This document shows positions 9,344-18,663 of a stretch of 39,720 bases of DNA, piece after piece (positions within the stretch are counted from its first letter, which is position 1; every line of letters begins with the position of its first letter). The translations under genes and the position numbers were made by a program. The stretch spans positions 1 through 39,720 of the forward strand of contig CAIQNR010000004.1 of assembly GCA_903873255.1 (NCBI GenBank), read 5' to 3'. A model generated the notes under the pieces. That model ran no database searches and had not been told where the DNA came from. It saw only the letters and a list, made by a program, of their open reading frames with translations. Source of the stretch: an uncultured bacterium. GTDB taxonomy: Bacteria; Babelota; Babeliae; Babelales; CAIQNR01.

Positions 9344-9743
9344 AACGCACTCCCCCGATGTGCTTGATCTGATCAACAAGCTCAATAACCTTACCATACG
9401 GCACCGATGTATCTGCTTTTACAAATACTGTTTTATCCCCTTTTGATCCAGCTTTTTGCTTAATTGCATCAAGTAAATTTTCCATTTTAGTAATAACACC
9501 ATCAATAAAAAATTGACCCTTTTTATTGATATGAACAACTATTTGCTGACTGATACTATCATCAGTTTCTTTAACATTACCCCGTGGCAGTTCAACCTGA
9601 ATGCCATTTTCTTGTTGAAGCATTGGCGTAGCTACCATAAAAATAATCAATAAATTCAAGGCAACGTCTATTAAAGGCATTAAATTTATTTCTAAATAAG
9701 GCCGATCTTTTTTTCTTCGTAGTCGAGAAAAACGTGATTTCAT
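9312..9743 (-). CDS. tolR: Biopolymer transport protein TolR/ExbD
   Basis: LEINLMPLIDVALNLLIIFMVATPML ExbD/TolR signature. Confidence 0.9.
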   Translation of the reverse strand: MKSRFSRLRRKKDRPYLEINLMPLIDVALNLLIIFMVATPMLQQENGIQVELPRGNVKETDDSISQQIVVHINKKGQFFIDGVITKMENLLDAIKQKAGSKGDKTVFVKADTSVPYGKVIELVDQIKHIGGVRYVALATSKVD

Positions 9744-9744
9744 C

Positions 9745-10428
9745 TTATTCCTTTACATCAAGGATAAGTGTTTTTGTAACACGAGCGAGCGTATCAGAAA
9801 TTTGACATAAATCGTGCTCAATCAAACGAACTCTGTGAGTTAAATAGTGATACATAATAAGTGCGGGTATTGCGACCATTAAACCTGCAAGTGTTGTAAG
9901 CAATGCCTCTGCAATACCTGGAGCAACAGTTACAATATCTGCTGTATGTTTTTGAGCAATACTCATAAATGAATGCATCAATCCCCATACTGTACCAAAC
10001 AAACCAATTAAAGGACCACACGCTGCAGCAATAAAAAGAATTAACAAGTAAGATGATTCTTGAAAAACTAATTCATCAATCATTGCATAACGCTGATAAT
10101 CAAGATCTTCTTGCTCATAGTATTCAAGTTTTTTATTACCTAATGATTTTCTTGCATTCATATATTCAGATAGTAATTTCCTTCCATATAATGATTGATT
10201 TTCATATAAAAAGTTAGTAATATCTTTGTGCGTATGAACAGTATCTATTTTTGCAACAAGTTTATCTAATTGTTTACTTTTCTCGCTCAGCTGAACCCAT
10301 TTGTAAAAAATTACCGTCCAACAAAGAATCGAAACTAACAAAAGACCAAACATGATAATTTTTGTAATAAAGTCTGATTGTGCAAGTAAATGCCATAAAG
10401 CATTCCCAAATAAAAATTTCATATACAT
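9745..10428 (-). CDS. tolQ: Proton channel family protein TolQ/ExbB
   Basis: GPLIGLFGTVWGLMHSF and VAPGIAEALLTTLAGLMVAIPALIMYH signatures. Confidence 0.92.
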   Translation of the reverse strand: MYMKFLFGNALWHLLAQSDFITKIIMFGLLLVSILCWTVIFYKWVQLSEKSKQLDKLVAKIDTVHTHKDITNFLYENQSLYGRKLLSEYMNARKSLGNKKLEYYEQEDLDYQRYAMIDELVFQESSYLLILFIAAACGPLIGLFGTVWGLMHSFMSIAQKHTADIVTVAPGIAEALLTTLAGLMVAIPALIMYHYLTHRVRLIEHDLCQISDTLARVTKTLILDVKE

Positions 10429-10519
10429 ACCCTTTTAAGTATCAGTAAAAATATATAGTAATGAATCAAAGTGTACCGAATTATTAAAAAATAAAAATAT
10501 ATAAAATAAAGAAACAATC

Positions 10520-11023
10520 ATGAAACTACTTTCACTTTTTTCTATTTTTCTTATAAGCAATGCTTTTGGATTAGATTCAACTTTAATAACTGATAAAAAA
10601 ACAACCGAGATCTCATCATTACTTAAAAAAATAGAACTCGCCCGAGAACACAATTTAAATAAAAAAAATGAACAATATTTTGATCAAAAAGTAACCATTG
10701 GCGTTCATCCAATCGCAACTATTCATGATATTTTTTGTTTAGAATTAGAATGCAAAGAAAGATCAAATTCTCAATGGGAAAAAAGAACAATATGGTTAAG
10801 CTCTCGTAATCGTGACATGTGGAATAGATACACATTTTTTGCAATAAAAAACGCCTGCTTTGTTCCCTTCAGTCAATCTGATATTCCACATGATATAGCT
10901 ATCTATGACTATACAAAAATAAAACAAATTCATGCGAGAATACCACTTTTGGATACAAATAAAGGTCAATTTTTAATTACCTTTAAAAAAGATTCTTCTC
11001 GAGCTTACCTAACAACTTTTTAG
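10520..11023 (+). CDS. Secreted protein of unknown function
   Basis: Signal peptide MKLLSLFSIFLISNAFG; ORF length 167 aa. Confidence 0.6.
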   Translation: MKLLSLFSIFLISNAFGLDSTLITDKKTTEISSLLKKIELAREHNLNKKNEQYFDQKVTIGVHPIATIHDIFCLELECKERSNSQWEKRTIWLSSRNRDMWNRYTFFAIKNACFVPFSQSDIPHDIAIYDYTKIKQIHARIPLLDTNKGQFLITFKKDSSRAYLTTF

Positions 11024-11024
11024 T

Positions 11025-11762
11025 TTATTTATAAAAAACTGCTCGTATTCTTTTTTTAATCTCACTATGGCTTACATTAATCTCTTGAGGTAATGCCCCC
11101 GTAAAAACAACATTTTTGTCTTTGCTCTTCACTTTATTCTTAATTTTTTCTGGGTACACACATGCAATAGTTCGCTTTTTTTTATCTACTTCTATATGCG
11201 GATATTCAACAGAAAAAGGAATATCTTCCAAATTTAGATCTTCAAGATTATGAGATGGAACAAGTAGATGAGATTCATATAATTTTTTATTTTGCAGATG
11301 ATCATACCCTACTACAAAATCACCTTCTTTTTGTGTAACCGGATCCATATCATGAATAACTACAGCGCTTGTTTCGAGCGGCAACGGCTTACCATCTGAT
11401 GATGGCAATAAAAGACCAAAAGTACTCATATAAAGATACCTATAGGTATAACGCATAGGCCGTTTTTCTGTATCAGTCCAATCAACCTGAAGCCCCTTAC
11501 CATCAAACGTTTTTATATTCAGAAACTCATCATCTTCTTGATCAATCACAATCCAATTAAAAGGAATATCAACATAATGAGTTGCAACTTTTTCTGCACC
11601 ACGTGGCCGCGCAACCATACGCAAAAGATTAACTGGTTTTGTTGCAAGTATAGAAAATTCAGGATCGGGCCAAGGGCATTGATAGGTAATATTTTGCTCA
11701 GGTTCCTTTGCACTTATAAAGTTATTACATAAAAAAATAGTTATAATAAAGACTTTTTGCAT
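11025..11762 (-). CDS. Secreted protein of unknown function
   Basis: Signal peptide MQKVFIITIFLCNNFISA; first 22 nt overlap the 3' end of the CCA-adding enzyme gene. Confidence 0.65.
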   Translation of the reverse strand: MQKVFIITIFLCNNFISAKEPEQNITYQCPWPDPEFSILATKPVNLLRMVARPRGAEKVATHYVDIPFNWIVIDQEDDEFLNIKTFDGKGLQVDWTDTEKRPMRYTYRYLYMSTFGLLLPSSDGKPLPLETSAVVIHDMDPVTQKEGDFVVGYDHLQNKKLYESHLLVPSHNLEDLNLEDIPFSVEYPHIEVDKKKRTIACVYPEKIKNKVKSKDKNVVFTGALPQEINVSHSEIKKRIRAVFYK

Positions 11763-13168
11763 TGAATCACCCTTTTTTTAAGTTCATTTTTATCAACTAT
11801 ACCATGCTCTATTTGCATCGCATAAGCATCCTTTAAAAACTTTCCCATTTCAGGGCCAGGCGCCATAAGATCGCACAAATCTTTCCCTGTTAAAACCGGC
11901 TTTTCAGGCTGATATAAAACGCCATATTTTTCTGCTTGCGCTAAAAATTTTTCAAGTAATGGTTCTTTAAATTCAAACAAAGGTCCTGTTTTAGACGGAT
12001 TTCTTCCTGATTTATCACATAAAACTAATAATCCTAATTCTGCGCATGATATTTCTGGAGCAAGCCTCAAAGCAAGCCGTTTATATGCCGCTGATCCAGC
12101 ATTATTTTTAACAAGTGAAAATGGAGTCATATGCCAACGGACCAGTTTTGTTATATGACTTTCTAAACTTTGTACTTTGCATATAACAGCAAGTACTTTT
12201 TGAGCAAGCCCAACACCTTTAACATCATGACCTAAAGAACGAATTCTTCCGTCAACATGCTGTGTTGCCTCTGATTTTCCCAGATCATGACAAAGTGCGG
12301 CAAGCGTCATAACATATCTATCTTGATCATTATTATATTCTTGCAATGCTGCAGCATCAACCGCTTGTTTTGTATGCTCAAATACATCACCTTCAGGATG
12401 CCACTCTTTATCTTGTTCAAGCCCAATAAGTGCATACAATTCAGGCAATATTTTTTTAAGTCGGCCTGTATCTGCAAGCCACTGCAACCCAAGCGATGGC
12501 TTTTTACCAAGTACCAACAATTTATAAAATTCTTCTGTTATTCTTTCGTGAGAAAGGCCTGACAAATCCATTGTTTTACCAATTTCGTAAAGTTGAGCGT
12601 CAGGAACAAATTCAAACCGGGCCATAAATTGCATAACTCTGAAATACCGCAACGGATCCTCTTTAAAAAAATCTTTATTAGGCACTTTTAGCACTTTATT
12701 TTCTAAATCTGCAAGACCTCCAAAAGGATCAATCAACTGACCCGAAATAAGGTCAATTCCCATAGCATTAACGGTAAGATCTCTGCGAGCAAAAGCTTGT
12801 TGATAGTCAAGATCTTGGTTCAATACAGTAAGAGGCTTTCTCCCTGGTCCATCAGTACGTGGCAAAGAAAAATCAACAGCAAGTCCATCGATACGCAAAA
12901 CGCCAAAAACTTTTCCCATTTTTCTAACAACACCATATTTGCGTAAAATAGTTTCAAGATCTTGTAAAGAAATTCCGTACACTTCTATATCCAAATCTTT
13001 AACAGGCATATTCAAAAATGCATCTCGTACTATTCCACCAACAATAACCAACCGTGCATCTGATGAAAAGAGAGTTATATCATTCATTATTTTTTCAATC
13101 ACAGGAAATTGATCGTAGATTTGTTGCATTACTTTTTGCACAATTTGTACAACTTTTGTAGAATTCAT
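11741..13168 (-). CDS. cca: CCA tRNA nucleotidyltransferase / poly(A) polymerase family with HD domain
   Basis: VIVGGIVRDAFLNMPVKDLDIEVYG, RRDLTVNAMGID, DPLRYFRVMQFMARF, HD motif LCHDLGK. Confidence 0.92.
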   Translation of the reverse strand: MNSTKVVQIVQKVMQQIYDQFPVIEKIMNDITLFSSDARLVIVGGIVRDAFLNMPVKDLDIEVYGISLQDLETILRKYGVVRKMGKVFGVLRIDGLAVDFSLPRTDGPGRKPLTVLNQDLDYQQAFARRDLTVNAMGIDLISGQLIDPFGGLADLENKVLKVPNKDFFKEDPLRYFRVMQFMARFEFVPDAQLYEIGKTMDLSGLSHERITEEFYKLLVLGKKPSLGLQWLADTGRLKKILPELYALIGLEQDKEWHPEGDVFEHTKQAVDAAALQEYNNDQDRYVMTLAALCHDLGKSEATQHVDGRIRSLGHDVKGVGLAQKVLAVICKVQSLESHITKLVRWHMTPFSLVKNNAGSAAYKRLALRLAPEISCAELGLLVLCDKSGRNPSKTGPLFEFKEPLLEKFLAQAEKYGVLYQPEKPVLTGKDLCDLMAPGPEMGKFLKDAYAMQIEHGIVDKNELKKRVIQCKKSLL

Positions 13169-13204
13169 AATCTTATATACTTTCTAATTTTAAAAAGGAC
13201 ACGT

Positions 13205-13993
13205 ATGAAAAAATTTTTTCTCATTCTCACTCTTACACTTAACACATCACTACTTAATGCTCGTTTTTTGAGCAATATTACTGACTGGTTTTCGGGGACT
13301 CAACATGAAACCGACTCTTCTAAACATATGCTGACTGATAAAGAAAATCACGTTAAAGTTGTAAATTTCACAGGCGACATCGAAATAAAAACATGGAATA
13401 AAAACGAAGTTTTACTCGAAACAACCAAAAGTGGCACTATCGACGATCTAGAAGAAACAAGAATTGATGTAAAAAATACCAAAACTGGTTTAGTCATCAA
13501 AACAATAGAACAATCAACAGGCGCATGCCGCGTTGACTACTCACTCATTATCCCTAAACGCTGCTCTATTGATATACAAACAGAAAAAGGCAATATAACT
13601 ATCTCTAATGTTACTCAACCAATTACTGCAAAAACCTATAAAGGTTCCATCAAAATTAATGGTGCAAAAACCATTAAAGCAGAAACTAAATATGGAAACA
13701 TTGATATAGAAGCTGCCGACCTTAAAAAGAGTGATAAAGTTCTTGCATTCAGTACTAAAGGAAACGTCAAATTAAGCATTCCAGAAAACACTAACGCAAC
13801 ATTGTATGCAAAAACATCACGCGGGAAAGTAACCACTGAACAAAAAGTACTCCTTAAAGATGTAAGTACAGAAATTTCTAATAAAGCCCTTGCATCATTA
13901 CGCAAAGACATTCAAGGGTCACTTGGAAATACTGAAGGCTGTGAAGTTAGATTATATACCGACTTTGGAAATGTAAAAGTACAACGCGCATGA
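13205..13993 (+). CDS. Secreted DUF4097-like beta-repeat protein
   Basis: Signal peptide from ATG 13205; repeats such as IDIQTEKGNITISNVTQPITAKTYKGSIKINGAKTIKAETKYGNIDIEA. Confidence 0.75.
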   Translation: MKKFFLILTLTLNTSLLNARFLSNITDWFSGTQHETDSSKHMLTDKENHVKVVNFTGDIEIKTWNKNEVLLETTKSGTIDDLEETRIDVKNTKTGLVIKTIEQSTGACRVDYSLIIPKRCSIDIQTEKGNITISNVTQPITAKTYKGSIKINGAKTIKAETKYGNIDIEAADLKKSDKVLAFSTKGNVKLSIPENTNATLYAKTSRGKVTTEQKVLLKDVSTEISNKALASLRKDIQGSLGNTEGCEVRLYTDFGNVKVQRA

Positions 13994-14196
13994 TATCAAA
14001 AAAAATAAAAAACTTACTCAAAATTTCACTACTTATTAGTGGAACAATCGCATGCACTATTGGTGGCATGTACATGTTTAGCCGTATGATCTGCAAAAAA
14101 AATAGTACTTCAACTCAAAAAACCTGCTGTTCGCATAGCCATCATCACAATCACCACGACCATAACGATTCTCATGAAGAAAACACGAAAGAATAA
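13990..14196 (+). CDS. Small membrane protein with His-rich tail
   Basis: ATGA overlap with upstream gene; hydrophobic N-terminus then CCSHSHHHNHHDHNDSHEE. Confidence 0.7.
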   Translation: MISKKIKNLLKISLLISGTIACTIGGMYMFSRMICKKNSTSTQKTCCSHSHHHNHHDHNDSHEENTKE

Positions 14197-14198
14197 TT

Positions 14199-14582
14199 AT
14201 GAAAAAACTATTACTCTGCCTTACATTATTCACTAACCACATGGTTGAAGCAAAAACTTCATCATCAGATAAATCATTTAAAACTATCCTAAAAAACCCT
14301 AAAGTTAAAAAAGAACTTACAGAAGTAAAAAAAGCTGCGGTACTTCTGGGTATCTCTGTAGCAAGTTTATATGCTAGCCAATACATACGTACCTATACCG
14401 AAAAAAAAATCCCGGCTCTTTCACCAATGCTTGACATCACAGGATTACTTGCTGTTTTCAATACCTGGTATTACATAATCAAAACACCATATAAAGCATT
14501 TAAAGTTTGTGAAAACATTGTTAATGTTGCATTTGATGATGAAGAAGAATTAAAAGAAGTAAAATCAGAATCTGCGGCATAA
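14199..14582 (+). CDS. Membrane protein of unknown function
   Basis: Starts 3 nt after previous stop; signal peptide and hydrophobic segments; ends before a strong terminator. Confidence 0.65.
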   Translation: MKKLLLCLTLFTNHMVEAKTSSSDKSFKTILKNPKVKKELTEVKKAAVLLGISVASLYASQYIRTYTEKKIPALSPMLDITGLLAVFNTWYYIIKTPYKAFKVCENIVNVAFDDEEELKEVKSESAA

Positions 14583-14602
14583 CCACATACGTATATAAAG
14601 TA

Positions 14603-14631
14603 AAAAGGCACTTTAATCGGTGCCTTTTTTA
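14603..14631 (+). terminator. Rho-independent terminator of the DUF4097/His-rich operon
   Basis: AAAAAGGCAC TTTAATCG GTGCCTTTTT, 10-bp stem and T-run. Confidence 0.9.
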
Positions 14632-14822
14632 TTATGCTCAATTTTAAAAAAACGATATGAATGAGCAATAAATACAGCCCTACTTCGCCGATCCATCCTA
14701 CACCAAGTCATCGGAGGACTAGGCTACGAAGAGCATACTTCGCTTTTAGTAATCAATATTTTTGAGGTAACTAGAGCAATAGTGTTGTGGCCTGCCATAT
14801 GTAATTCAGAATGAGCGAAGTA

Positions 14823-14898
14823 TGGTGGAGCTAAGCGGGCTCGAACCGCTGACCTCACGAATGCCATCCGTGCGCTCTACCAACTGAGCTATAGCCCC
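14823..14898 (-). tRNA. tRNA-Ala(GGC)
   Basis: GGGGCTATAGCTCAGTTGGTAGAGCGCACGGATGGCATTCGTGAGGTCAGCGGTTCGAGCCCGCTTAGCTCCACCA; cloverleaf and encoded CCA. Confidence 0.97.
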
Positions 14899-15016
14899 AA
14901 ACAAAAGTTTCAAACTTTTAAATATTTTTTCACATTGTTTATTGAAAAAAAAGAAGTATAGTAAGTGTAAATAATCGTATATAAAATGCAACTGCTTACT
15001 TATAAAGGAAGTTATT

Positions 15017-16849
15017 ATGAAAAAAATAATGATATTCACAATGCTTTTTTCTCATACCTTAATTTCTCCATTTATCATAAAACATTCAATCGAAGAAACA
15101 TCACCCACCAATATCACCATAACCATTCCCATTACACTAGAACCACACGAACTTATTAATGAGCAACACATTATTCTTTCAGTTGACCATCCTGACATCA
15201 TTTTAAAAAGCTGGAATATTGATAAAAAACCTATTTTATCCTATAGCCCAACACTCAAAGAACATGTTATGGTCTACGATCAACCATTCATCATCACGGC
15301 ACTTGCAGAAAAAACAAATGATGAACCAAGTGCAGAAACAAATTTGCATATAACAGTAGCATCTTCAACCTATCTTGAACCTGAAGAAGTTCTAATTCCA
15401 CTTACCTTTAAAGCAACACTTACTCCATCAGATAGAACTGTATCTGATGAAGTTGGTACCATGGATACTCAAGAAAAAACTGTAACTACTACTCGCGAAA
15501 AAAATAGCTCTTTCTTTTCACGCCTCATCCACATTTCATATAAAGAGACTATCAAAAAAATTCTTATCGAAACTGATTCTCTTGCATTGCAACTTCTACT
15601 AGCATTCATTTTAGGGCTTTTACTCAGTTTAACACCTTGCATTTATCCTATGATTCCCATCACCTTAGGTGTTTTACAATCTCAAGCGCAAGCATCATTA
15701 TGGCGTAATTTCTTTATTGCACTTTGCTATACTGTTGGTCTTGCAAGCACCTTCTCTCTCATGGGGCTCCTAGCTGCAAGTTCGGGTCAAGCATTTGGGT
15801 ACCTCATGGTTAACCCAATCTTTGTACTCTTCATTGTAGCTTTTTTATGCTATTTTGCGTTCTCTCTTTTTGGATTTTACAACTTATATATTCCACGTTT
15901 TATGCAAAATAAAAGTTCTGTTTCTAAATCTGGATCAGCATTTTCTGCATTCTTTTTTGGTATGGCAAGTGGCTCTGTTGCATCACCCTGCGTTTCTCCA
16001 GGACTTGCACTAATTTTAACTATTGTTGCTGCACTTGGTAGTAAATTTTTAGGATTCTTACTGTTATTTGCTTTTGGTTTTGGAATTAGCACTCCACTAC
16101 TAATACTAGGAACATTCTCAGGATCAATTACTCTTCTTCCTAAAGCCGGCATGTGGATGCTAGAAGTTCAAAAAATATTTGGCTTTATGCTTCTTGCAAT
16201 GGCACTTTATTATCTTAATAATATCATGCCTTTTTTTGTTACAATGACACTGGTAACAAGTCTTTGTATTTTTATTGGTATTCATTATTTTTACTCAATA
16301 AAAACTACCGATACCTTACTTTGGAAAACACTCAAAAATCTTATTGGATTTGCTGCTATTATTGGTGGCGTTATGACAGGTATTCAAGCCGTAGAAGCAT
16401 GGTACCATCCAAAGGAAACATTATCATTTGAATCAACCTGGTACACCAACTATCAAGAAGCTCTTGCTGAAGCAAAAGCAACCAATAAACTTCTCTTTAT
16501 TGATGCATGGACTCCTTACTGTTCACTTTGCAAAGGCATTACCAATAAACTCCTCAAAAGCAATCCAGTTTCTGAAGTTCTTAAAGAAAAATATATCATT
16601 CTCTCTGTTGATGCATCAGACGCATTTACTGAACCATATGCAACAACACGCAAAAAGTTCAACATCACTGGTGTTCCTTATTTGGTTGTTGTTGATCCAG
16701 CAACTGAAGCCGAAATTAAACATTGGCAAGGTGAAATGTACGATATGACTATTGAAGAAGTAAGAAAGGTCCTTACGGACCTTTCCTCTGAATCTGAAAA
16801 TGTTTCTGAAAATTCTAAGCAGCAATCTTCGCCAGAAAATATTCAATAA
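15017..16849 (+). CDS. dsbD: Thiol:disulfide interchange protein DsbD
   Basis: CcdA-like core LTPCIYPMIPITLGVLQSQ and ASPCVSPGLALILT; C-terminal thioredoxin WTPYCSLCKG. Confidence 0.92.
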   Translation: MKKIMIFTMLFSHTLISPFIIKHSIEETSPTNITITIPITLEPHELINEQHIILSVDHPDIILKSWNIDKKPILSYSPTLKEHVMVYDQPFIITALAEKTNDEPSAETNLHITVASSTYLEPEEVLIPLTFKATLTPSDRTVSDEVGTMDTQEKTVTTTREKNSSFFSRLIHISYKETIKKILIETDSLALQLLLAFILGLLLSLTPCIYPMIPITLGVLQSQAQASLWRNFFIALCYTVGLASTFSLMGLLAASSGQAFGYLMVNPIFVLFIVAFLCYFAFSLFGFYNLYIPRFMQNKSSVSKSGSAFSAFFFGMASGSVASPCVSPGLALILTIVAALGSKFLGFLLLFAFGFGISTPLLILGTFSGSITLLPKAGMWMLEVQKIFGFMLLAMALYYLNNIMPFFVTMTLVTSLCIFIGIHYFYSIKTTDTLLWKTLKNLIGFAAIIGGVMTGIQAVEAWYHPKETLSFESTWYTNYQEALAEAKATNKLLFIDAWTPYCSLCKGITNKLLKSNPVSEVLKEKYIILSVDASDAFTEPYATTRKKFNITGVPYLVVVDPATEAEIKHWQGEMYDMTIEEVRKVLTDLSSESENVSENSKQQSSPENIQ

Positions 16850-16858
16850 TAACAACGA

Positions 16859-17197
16859 TTATTCGTATTTGTTACCATGATCTTTTGGATGATTACGCGC
16901 ATCGATAGCTCGTTCCTTATCTTTTTTTGCTTCATGCACTGCTTTATCTACCGTTGCATCTATTTGCAAATATAAATCAGGGCCTTCCGAATGAACATTA
17001 ATTTGATGATGTTTGCTGTTGATGCGAAGCTCAACTTTATGATGATGGTGTTGACGTGCAGCTTCAAGAACTAAATCCACATACAATGGCTCTGGTTCTT
17101 TTTGGAGAAAGCGTTCTAACTTTTCCATTTTTTTAGAAGCATATTCTTCCATCGCATTAGAATGTTCCATTCCACGAAATGCTATACGTATTTTCAT
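16859..17197 (-). CDS. hpf: Ribosome hibernation promoting factor, short HPF/YfiA
   Basis: MKIRIAFRGMEHSNAMEEYASKKMEKLERF; start preceded by TAAGGAG. Confidence 0.88.
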   Translation of the reverse strand: MKIRIAFRGMEHSNAMEEYASKKMEKLERFLQKEPEPLYVDLVLEAARQHHHHKVELRINSKHHQINVHSEGPDLYLQIDATVDKAVHEAKKDKERAIDARNHPKDHGNKYE

Positions 17198-17267
17198 TAT
17201 GTACTCCTTATACTGAAAACCAGGAACTAATGAGCAACAAGATAGTGTAATTTCAGTAAAAAACAAT

Positions 17268-18551
17268 TTATGCCATCAACCGTTTTTGAGTTCCAATATA
17301 AAAAACCGTTACGCCAAATAATACGTAACAATAATAAATCTCTGGAACAACACTCAGTGGAGAAATTTCGCCAATTGAACTTGCAAGCAAAACTTGTGCC
17401 CCATATGGAATAAGACCTTGAACCACACATGAAAATATATCAAGCCACGCTGCAGTATAATGGGTTGGTATCTTATGCCTACTAGCGATATCTTTTGCAA
17501 TCTGACCACTAAAAACAATAGCTACCGTATTATTTGCCATACACATATCACAAACACTGACCAATGCACCGATAAGATATTGACCTGTCTTACTACTTTT
17601 TGCAGAGCCAACACAGCGCTCAAGCAACCTACCAAGTGCGGCCAATGCAGCCGCAGAAAGCCCAGAAAGACCTCCGACAAGAAGAGAAAGTAACGCAATT
17701 TCATGCATACTAACGCATCCTGCATCAATATCTTTTCCAAATGCTATAAGGGAATAACCATGATGCACATAGCCAATAAGCCATGCACACATAAGAGCAA
17801 GAACCAATACTACAAAGGGATTTAATCCCGCAAATGCAAGTGCTATCAAAAAAATATAAGGAATCATAAGAAACATAGATGCTGCTTGCGGCTCAAGCAT
17901 AACTCCATCATGAGATATAAATAATAATATACCAATCGTTATTACCGCAGCAGTAATTGCAACAATGGCATTAATTTTAAATTTCTTTCTCATATCAGCA
18001 CCTTGAGAAAGTACCGCTGCAATGGTTGTATCAGAAATCATAGAAAGGCTATCACCAAACATCGATCCGCCCACTACTGTTGCCATGGCAAGTGTCATAG
18101 AAAATGCTCCACTATGTGCAAGAGCTGCTGCTATAGGTGCACAGGTTGCAATAGTTCCCATAGAAGTTCCAATTGCTGTTGATATTGCTGCACATGCAAT
18201 AAAAATACCAATAATCAAAAACTGGGAAGGGATACATGAAACTGCAAGGCCAACTACTGCATCAACACTTCCAATGGCAGAAGTTACCGTTCCAAATGCC
18301 CCTGCTAAAAAGAACAAAATACACATGGTAATAATATCTGAATGGCGCACACCATCAATAAAAGCTTTCATGCGATCATTATGGGACCCTTTATAAAGTA
18401 TCCATGCAAGCATTAAAGCTGGTAAAATAGAAACTGTTGGCGATACTTGATAAAAAGCTTTTTCTATACCAAGCCACGTAAAATAGATTCCAGATCCAAC
18501 ATACGTCCCAACAAACACAAAAATGGGTGTAAAACTTAACAGACTATTCAT
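17268..18551 (-). CDS. NhaC-type Na+/H+ antiporter family protein
   Basis: Polytopic; FFLAGAFGTVTSAIGSVDAVVGLA, ISTAIGTSMGTIATCAPIAAALA, MFGDSLSMISDTTIAA. Confidence 0.85.
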   Translation of the reverse strand: MNSLLSFTPIFVFVGTYVGSGIYFTWLGIEKAFYQVSPTVSILPALMLAWILYKGSHNDRMKAFIDGVRHSDIITMCILFFLAGAFGTVTSAIGSVDAVVGLAVSCIPSQFLIIGIFIACAAISTAIGTSMGTIATCAPIAAALAHSGAFSMTLAMATVVGGSMFGDSLSMISDTTIAAVLSQGADMRKKFKINAIVAITAAVITIGILLFISHDGVMLEPQAASMFLMIPYIFLIALAFAGLNPFVVLVLALMCAWLIGYVHHGYSLIAFGKDIDAGCVSMHEIALLSLLVGGLSGLSAAALAALGRLLERCVGSAKSSKTGQYLIGALVSVCDMCMANNTVAIVFSGQIAKDIASRHKIPTHYTAAWLDIFSCVVQGLIPYGAQVLLASSIGEISPLSVVPEIYYCYVLFGVTVFYIGTQKRLMA

Positions 18552-18581
18552 TACTATTCCTTACAAAAAACTATTGAAAAC

Positions 18582-18632
18582 AATTTATCCTTGAAATCTC
18601 GAAGCTCAAGTTCGAATTTTCAAGGATAAATT
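18582..18632 (-). terminator. Long hairpin downstream of der, upstream of nhaC-like gene
   Basis: 15-bp perfect arms AATTTATCCTTGAAA / TTTCAAGGATAAATT with inner TCGAA/TTCGA. Confidence 0.65.
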
Positions 18633-18663
18633 ATAAAAAACTAAAGATAAATACTTCTAACTA

